Shown piece by piece: positions 63,720 through 64,000 of a stretch of DNA of 64,000 nt; within the stretch, counting starts at the first letter, position 1, and the number at the start of each line of letters is the position of its first letter. The position numbers and the translations under genes were made by a program. Origin of the DNA: Bacillus sp. FJAT-29814 (lineage in GTDB: Bacteria; Bacillota; Bacilli; Bacillales; Cytobacillaceae). Under the pieces are notes generated by a model that was not told the origin of the DNA, did no database searches, and worked only from the letters and a program-made list of their open reading frames with translations. The stretch is taken from NCBI RefSeq assembly GCF_001510715.1, contig NZ_LMTJ01000001.1, forward strand, positions 79,409 through 143,408, given 5' to 3'.

Positions 63720-64000
63720 GTTGTTATTTGAATGCGGGTTATGATTGTTACAATTATGGTTCCAGTTATTATGTGATTACGGGTTATGATTGTTCCAATC
63801 ATGGTTGTTCCAGTTATTATGAGAATGCGGGTGATGATTGTTCCAATCATGGTTGTTCCAGTTATTATGAGAATGCGGGTGATGATTGTTCCAATCATGG
63901 TTGTTCCAGTTATTATGGGAATGCGGGTGATGATTGTTCCAATCATGGTTGTTCCAGTTATTATGAGAATGCGGGTGATGATTGTTCCAATCATGGTTGT
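63720..64000. repeat. 48-bp tandem repeat array
   Basis: Units start with GGGTGATGATTGTTCCAATC and run to GAGAATGC. About five near-identical units are visible, with the leftmost two diverged and one shortened by 3 bases to 45. The array continues past the window edge. Confidence 0.9.
63777..64000 (-). CDS. C-terminal part of a His/Asn/Trp-rich tandem-repeat protein (start outside window)
   Basis: A 48-bp unit is repeated nearly perfectly; on this strand each unit encodes the 16 residues HSHNNWNNHDWNNHHP. The frame enters from the right edge and stops at TAA (63777-63779). Such low-complexity His/Asn-rich repeats are common in spore coat, exosporium or metal-binding proteins. Other frames of the repeat are also open, including one on the plus strand (GCSSYYENAGDDCSNH), so the frame choice is based on composition and on the terminator at 63567-63592. 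Confidence 0.5.
   Translation of the reverse strand, partial: NHDWNNHHPHSHNNWNNHDWNNHHPHSHNNWNNHDWNNHHPHSHNNWNNHDWNNHHPHSHNNWNNHDWNNHNP

Larger units (their letters stand above)
63361..63776. other. Intergenic region between operon 3 and the tandem-repeat gene
   Basis: Holds a family 2 repeat (63410-63501), a terminator (63567-63592), and at 63708-63776 a diverged, still in-frame continuation of the tandem repeat beyond its stop codon. Confidence 0.6.

Noticed and set aside
63695..63994. Minus-strand frame reading MIGTIITRILIITGTT repeats
   Set aside because: Shadow of the tandem repeat; composition is implausible and there is no ribosome binding site. The HSHNNWNN frame is preferred.
63707..64000. 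Plus-strand frame reading GCSSYYENAGDDCSNH repeats
   Set aside because: Open, but there is no start with a ribosome binding site, and the terminator lies on the other side. Kept as an alternative only.
63720..64000. CRISPR array
   Set aside because: The repeats are contiguous 48-bp units without unique spacers.

Overview
The window reads as chromosome of a spore-forming, facultatively anaerobic member of the Bacillaceae (Bacillus sensu lato; Neobacillus- or Mesobacillus-like is my inference). Evidence: three complete GerA-type germinant receptor operons, moderate-to-low GC, strong AGGAGG-type ribosome binding sites, frequent TTG/GTG starts, and family relatives typical of Bacilli (CarD-like regulator, FusB-like protein, YwbE, CD3324-like protein, Rph).

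Layout. 0.1-0.5 kb: end of an unknown gene and a GerPF-like protein. 0.5-10.7 kb: an anaerobic respiration locus. A PucR-type regulator and an FeS protein diverge from a cytoplasmic DMSO-reductase-family molybdoenzyme; next comes an operon of lipoprotein, TorD-like chaperone, Tat-exported DmsA-like catalytic subunit, DmsB, DmsC and a multi-cluster ferredoxin. 10.7-18.7 kb: two divergent germinant receptor operons, B-A-C leftward and A-B-C-D rightward. 18.8-31 kb: mixed single genes (PAS protein, XRE regulator, secreted X-Pro dipeptidyl-peptidase, a c-di-GMP-I riboswitch before a 76-residue protein, FusB-like protein, GH18 lipoprotein, HD-GYP protein, EamA and MFS transporters). 31-34.8 kb: pyrimidine (deoxy)nucleoside salvage operon pdp-deoC-cdd-nupC. 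34.8-40.3 kb: AmiS/UreI channel, CarD-like regulator, and rifampin phosphotransferase. 40.3-42.2 kb: a GrdB-like gene with an in-frame UGA and an ECF41 sigma factor gene. 42.7-44.2 kb: an IS110-family element. 44.2-59.6 kb: an AT-rich accessory stretch of small hypothetical genes, gene remnants and about 15 copies of a dispersed hairpin repeat, with an ECF sigma/anti-sigma pair, a LysR regulator divergent from two oxidoreductases, and an aminotransferase. 59.6-63.4 kb: third germinant receptor operon. 63.7-64 kb: a 48-bp tandem repeat, probably coding for a His/Asn/Trp-rich protein.

The most noteworthy system is at 40.28-42.20 kb. A gene of the GrdB-like 'selenoprotein B' family has a UGA exactly at the UxxC redox position, followed by a short hairpin whose spacing and loop fit a bacterial SECIS element. 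Upstream lies TGTCACA-N16-CGTC, which matches the promoter described for ECF41 sigma factors, and the next gene downstream encodes an ECF41 sigma factor with its diagnostic WLPEP, DGGGKV and NPDKL motifs. ECF41 factors are normally paired with COE-type genes, so an ECF41-controlled selenoprotein would be an unusual pairing. Other points of interest are the candidate IS110 bridge RNA, the c-di-GMP riboswitch with an orphan target, twin perfect operators before the MFS gene, an overlapping short leader ORF at amiS, and a poly-A frameshift in a coat-like gene.
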